A stretch of DNA of 8,566 nucleotides, taken from positions 1 through 8,566 of the forward strand of contig CAZENE010000069.1 in assembly GCA_964513565.1 (NCBI GenBank), written 5' to 3'. The position numbers and the translations under genes were made by a program. Positions 5,969 to 8,566 of this stretch are shown here, in pieces (position 1 is the stretch's first letter; each line of letters begins with the position of its first letter). Origin of the DNA: Delta-02 sp964513565 (GTDB lineage: Bacteria; Desulfobacterota; Syntrophorhabdia; Syntrophorhabdales; Syntrophorhabdaceae). The notes under the pieces are model-generated. The model was given only the letters and a program-made list of their open reading frames with translations, searched no databases and was not told the origin of the DNA.

Positions 5969-6058
5969 TCATATCCCCCGCCCCGTCAACATTCTTTACT
6001 CCTTAATCCCTTACAGGTTATGATACGGAAAAATAAAGTCAGGGGGATTAGCAGGGCC

Positions 6059-6757
6059 ATGACGCGAAAAATCATCCGGTCAGGAATCGCAGTAGCCACG
6101 GTTATGCTTATCGCATTTGTATTTCTCCTTCCGAATGTATCCGATGCTTCAGGGATCAAAAGGCTGCACACAGGCAAGGATGTAAAAGGAATGACATTTG
6201 AAGAATTCTGGGCGAAGGCCCTCGGGGAAGCCACGAAATGGGGAGGGTCCCGGTTAATGCTGCGCAGGGTATTATCGCTTAACGTGGTTGGCTTTGATGG
6301 CCGCGACGGCCGTTCGCCCGCATGGGAGGCCCAATTCGTGCGGTGCGATCGACCTACCCAAGCCCCTGACGATGAGGAGAACGGTTCCGATAACGTCAGC
6401 AGGGCATGCAGGGGAAAAACGATCACACTTCGCCTGATCGAAACGGGAGTTACCGGCGCAGAAACAGGGCTGCATATCTCAAAGGAAAAACAATTTCGCG
6501 GCACGGCCATCCCGCTCGATACAATAACAGTAGGCCCCGAGAGAGCCGAGGACGCGGCAAATTCGTATCGGCGGTACGATCCGGTCGAAACGGACACGTA
6601 CGCCTACGAATTGAAATACGACCCGCGCAGCGACAAACCGGTATGGGTAATAAAAAGGACATGCGGATATAGAGGTACGGCCGAAGGGCGCTGTACCCAG
6701 GGTGATTACTGGATCACGAAGGTGGACGCCCTATCGGGAAACATAATAAAACGATAA
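6059..6757 (+). CDS. Exported protein of unknown function with four cysteines, PepSY-like C-terminus
   Basis: The 232-aa product from ATG 6059 begins MTRKIIRSGIAVATVMLIAF, a clear signal peptide, with probable cleavage near SDA-SG (residues 28-32). I do not recognise a named family. Visible features of the mature protein are a helix-like segment GMTFEEFWAKALGEA (44-58), an acidic linker around 103-112, and four Cys (96, 117, 202, 212) that could form two disulfides. The C-terminal pattern KPVWVIKRT (193-201) followed by DYWITKVDALSGNII (216-230) resembles the 'P-x-W-x-V ... V-D-A-x-x-G-x-I' ending of PepSY-type domains; this is an inference. AGGGGG (6041-6046) lies 12 bases upstream, a weak ribosome-binding site. 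In-frame starts at 6020 (ATG) and 5933 (TTG) exist but would push the signal peptide inward. It may share a transcript with the upstream radical SAM gene. Confidence 0.7.
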   Translation: MTRKIIRSGIAVATVMLIAFVFLLPNVSDASGIKRLHTGKDVKGMTFEEFWAKALGEATKWGGSRLMLRRVLSLNVVGFDGRDGRSPAWEAQFVRCDRPTQAPDDEENGSDNVSRACRGKTITLRLIETGVTGAETGLHISKEKQFRGTAIPLDTITVGPERAEDAANSYRRYDPVETDTYAYELKYDPRSDKPVWVIKRTCGYRGTAEGRCTQGDYWITKVDALSGNIIKR

Positions 6758-6776
6758 AGAAATGTTCCACATTCCG

Positions 6777-6833
6777 CGTCGTTTAAGAAACCTGCTCTTT
6801 ACGATGCTTCAATGGTCGTAAGGCGCGACGACG
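6777..6833. terminator. Possible bidirectional stem-loop between convergent genes
   Basis: An inner stem CTTTACGA (6797-6804) pairs with TCGTAAGG (6816-6823, one wobble), and an outer stem CGTCGT (6777-6782) pairs with ACGACG (6828-6833). It lies in the 87-base gap between the convergent stop codons at 6757 and 6845, where a shared terminator would be expected. No T run follows on either strand, so this is tentative. Confidence 0.3.
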
Positions 6834-6844
6834 TTCTGAAACCC

Positions 6845-8404
6845 TTACGGTTTTACGATCATCTCGATCAAATGGGGGCCCGGTTCGGATAGAGAGCTTT
6901 TGAGGCGGGCGGCCAATTGTTCGGCATCATCTACTCTGACCGCGGGGACACCGAGGCTCCGGGAAAGGGATACCCAATCAATAACCGGCCGGTCGATATC
7001 GACGAGGCGATGGGCGTTTTCCCCGAAATCCTTGAGGCCTGCCCGTTCCAGCTCGAGGGCGATAATGTTGTAGCCGCCGTTATTACAGATCAGCGTCGTT
7101 ACGTTCAATTGCTCACGCGCCATCGTCCAGAGCGCCTGGACGGTATACATCGCACTGCCGTCAGCCTGTATGTTGATGACGGGCCGGTCGGGTGCGGCAA
7201 ATGATGCTCCCGCGGCACAGGGCATTCCGTAGCCTATTGAACCTCCCGCAATAGTTATCAGGCTGTGCGGAGGGCTTGCATGCGAGGCTGAATAAAATGG
7301 GAATGTTGTGGTAATTCCTTCATCGACAATGATCGCCCCTTCAGGCTGGACAGCCGCAATCGTGGCACAGACTGATTCCGGCGTCAGTGCGCCCCGGGGA
7401 ACGGGTATCTTGTCCGGCCGCCGGGACGTGCCGGTCTGGTCCCGGCAGATATTTCGCGTATTCCCGATCAGGTCTGCAAGGCATTCAAGAACGGCGATCA
7501 TGTCTTGGCGCGGCCCCGGTAAGGATATCGTGCGGGTCGTGCGGGGAATGACCCTGCTCGGGACGCCTTCATATCCGAAAAAGGTCACGGGGTCGTGCGC
7601 TCCGACCAGTACAACGGTTTCATATCCCGACATCAACGCCGCGGCGCCTTCCGGAAAATACGGGATCCTCTTTACCTCGGGCAATCCGTTGCCCCTGTCT
7701 ATGTAACCGGGAAAGGTGTTTGCAAGAAGGTCGCAGCCGGTTGCGGAGGAAATTCGTTGTACTATCCGCAGTCCTTCCTGACGCAACGACCAGTTCCCAA
7801 GAAGCATCGCCGTCTTTTTTCCCTTTACTACAGCCGCCGCCGCTTGTTTTATCACTTCGGCATCGATTGGCGGGAATACCGGGGCCTTTTTCACGATCCG
7901 GTAATTGCTGAACGGAGCTGCCTGAAAATCCATCGGGACTATAAGGCTCGCTATCTGCCCTGCCCGGCTCGCGGCAATGACGGCCGCCGTATCCCGGGAA
8001 AGGCCGCTTGCATCCCGGCTCGTCCGTATCCATCCGGAAACCGTTCGTGCCAGGGCCTTTATGTCTGAATTCAAAGGGGGATCGGCATCCCGATGCCATG
8101 ATGCGTGTTCGCCGATGATGTTCACAATGGGAGATTCCGCCCTTCTTGCGTTGTGAAGGCATGCTATCCCGTTGGCAAAACCAGGGCCAAGATGGAGAAG
8201 CGTCATAGCCGGCCTGCCAAGCACGCGCCCATATCCGTCAGCCGCCCCCGTGCAGACGCCTTCAAACAGGCCCAACACCGCCCGTATCCCGGGCAGCCTG
8301 TCAAGCGCCGCCACAACTGGTATCTCCGTCGTTCCGGCGTTCGCAAAACAGATACCGACACCATTTTCTGCAGCAGTTTCAAGGATGACATCAGCCCCAG
8401 TCAT
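6845..8404 (-). CDS. Thiamine-diphosphate-dependent enzyme, acetolactate synthase/benzoylformate decarboxylase superfamily
   Basis: The 519-aa protein has all three domains of the ThDP decarboxylase/ALS superfamily. The N-terminal PYR domain holds ICFANAGTTEIP (18-29) and LFEGVCTGAADGYGR (46-60), where Glu48 is the cofactor-activating glutamate, then LLHLGPGFANG (69-79). A central domain spans about 180-310 (MLLGNWSLRQEG at 200-211). The C-terminal PP domain has the ThDP/Mg motif as ADG (414-416) through NN (441-442), close to the usual GDG-x(~25)-NN. The set is typical of proteins labelled 'acetolactate synthase large subunit' that stand alone and are about 520 aa rather than about 570-600. 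No small regulatory subunit gene or ilvC is adjacent, so a 2-keto-acid decarboxylase or lyase role is as plausible as branched-chain amino acid synthesis. GGGAGG precedes the ATG at 8404 by 4 bases, fixing the start. Confidence 0.9.
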   Translation of the reverse strand: MTGADVILETAAENGVGICFANAGTTEIPVVAALDRLPGIRAVLGLFEGVCTGAADGYGRVLGRPAMTLLHLGPGFANGIACLHNARRAESPIVNIIGEHASWHRDADPPLNSDIKALARTVSGWIRTSRDASGLSRDTAAVIAASRAGQIASLIVPMDFQAAPFSNYRIVKKAPVFPPIDAEVIKQAAAAVVKGKKTAMLLGNWSLRQEGLRIVQRISSATGCDLLANTFPGYIDRGNGLPEVKRIPYFPEGAAALMSGYETVVLVGAHDPVTFFGYEGVPSRVIPRTTRTISLPGPRQDMIAVLECLADLIGNTRNICRDQTGTSRRPDKIPVPRGALTPESVCATIAAVQPEGAIIVDEGITTTFPFYSASHASPPHSLITIAGGSIGYGMPCAAGASFAAPDRPVINIQADGSAMYTVQALWTMAREQLNVTTLICNNGGYNIIALELERAGLKDFGENAHRLVDIDRPVIDWVSLSRSLGVPAVRVDDAEQLAARLKSSLSEPGPHLIEMIVKP

Positions 8405-8457
8405 TTGTCCTCCCGAAGCGTTTTATGTGGAGCCATAAATCGTGATGCGTAAAGATA

Positions 8458-8487
8458 AAGAGTAAATCGTACATCGTTAAGAGTAAA
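8458..8487. repeat. AT-rich direct repeats upstream of the ThDP enzyme gene
   Basis: AAGAGTAAA occurs at 8458-8466 and again at 8479-8487, 21 bases apart, that is two helical turns, within a purine-rich stretch with further TAAA copies. The spacing is compatible with a tandem binding site on one DNA face, but a degenerate simple repeat is equally likely. A weak minus-strand promoter for the ThDP gene may overlap it (TTTACC 8494-8489, 17 bases, TACGAT 8471-8466). Confidence 0.35.
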
Positions 8488-8507
8488 GGGTAAATTGCAT
8501 GGAGGGT

Positions 8508-8566
8508 ATGATCCGGACACATAGGTAACACTCCCTGCGGGTTTATGTTCCCGAGCCTGTTGTAGA
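8508..8566. mobile_element. Possible end of an insertion sequence at the window edge
   Basis: ATGATCCGGACACATAGGTA followed by ACACT (8508-8532) resembles the inverted-repeat ends of integrase-type insertion sequences (IS481/IS21-like 'GTGTTACCTATGTGTCCGG' read on the other strand). No coding sequence is visible in the remaining bases and the element would continue beyond the window, so the family and even the assignment are tentative. Confidence 0.25.

Noticed and set aside
5986..6597. 203-codon minus-strand frame opposite the secreted protein gene
   Set aside because: The plus strand has a convincing signal peptide and gene context; the minus frame is serine-rich shadow sequence that ends without domain features.
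7620..8162. 180-codon minus-strand frame within the ThDP enzyme gene
   Set aside because: Out-of-frame overlap on the same strand as a full-length, well-conserved enzyme; composition is typical of a shifted frame.
1..8566. A defence, CRISPR or biosynthetic system spanning the window
   Set aside because: No effector, repeat-spacer array or pathway-linked gene set is visible; the genes are mostly independent housekeeping types.

Overview
The window looks like ordinary chromosome from a Gram-negative bacterium with roughly balanced to slightly GC-rich composition. I suspect an anaerobic Desulfobacterota-type lineage (for example Syntrophorhabdus/Syntrophus-like) from the flavour of the proteins and the IS debris, but this is an inference with low confidence. 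Two proteins with Sec-type signal peptides support a diderm or secreting cell. I saw no rRNA, tRNA, CRISPR array or phage module.

Layout. (1) Positions 1-306 hold the end of an IS3-family insertion sequence on the minus strand: the start of orfB, the C-terminal part of orfA, and an IS-end-like sequence. (2) Positions 308-437 are a compact nested inverted repeat whose core is a near-perfect palindrome of about 50 bp. (3) Positions 487-3793 carry three minus-strand genes: a PEBP/YbhB-YbcL protein, a dodecin, and the transcription accessory protein Tex. They are separated by 123 and 256 bp and are probably separate transcription units, since a terminator-like hairpin and a TTGACA promoter lie between the PEBP and dodecin genes. 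The dodecin-tex gap contains what looks like a solitary right end of an IS200/IS605 (TnpB-type) element that stops 20 bases from the tex start codon. (4) Divergently, positions 4136-5929 encode a YgiQ-family radical SAM protein on the plus strand, followed by an exported protein of unknown function with four cysteines (6059-6757). (5) Convergent to that, 6845-8404 on the minus strand encodes a complete thiamine-diphosphate enzyme of the acetolactate synthase/benzoylformate decarboxylase superfamily. (6) The last 160 bases are AT-rich intergenic sequence with short direct repeats and possibly the edge of another mobile element.

The genes do not form an obvious pathway. They are mainly housekeeping or stand-alone functions: nucleic-acid binding by Tex, flavin or ligand storage by dodecin, a periplasmic PEBP, a radical SAM enzyme and a ThDP enzyme. 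The less usual content is in the intergenic DNA: the 308-437 inverted repeat, the lone IS605-type end abutting tex, and a second strong ribosome-binding site inside the PEBP signal-peptide region that could give a cytoplasmic isoform. I found no clear evidence of a new multi-gene system.
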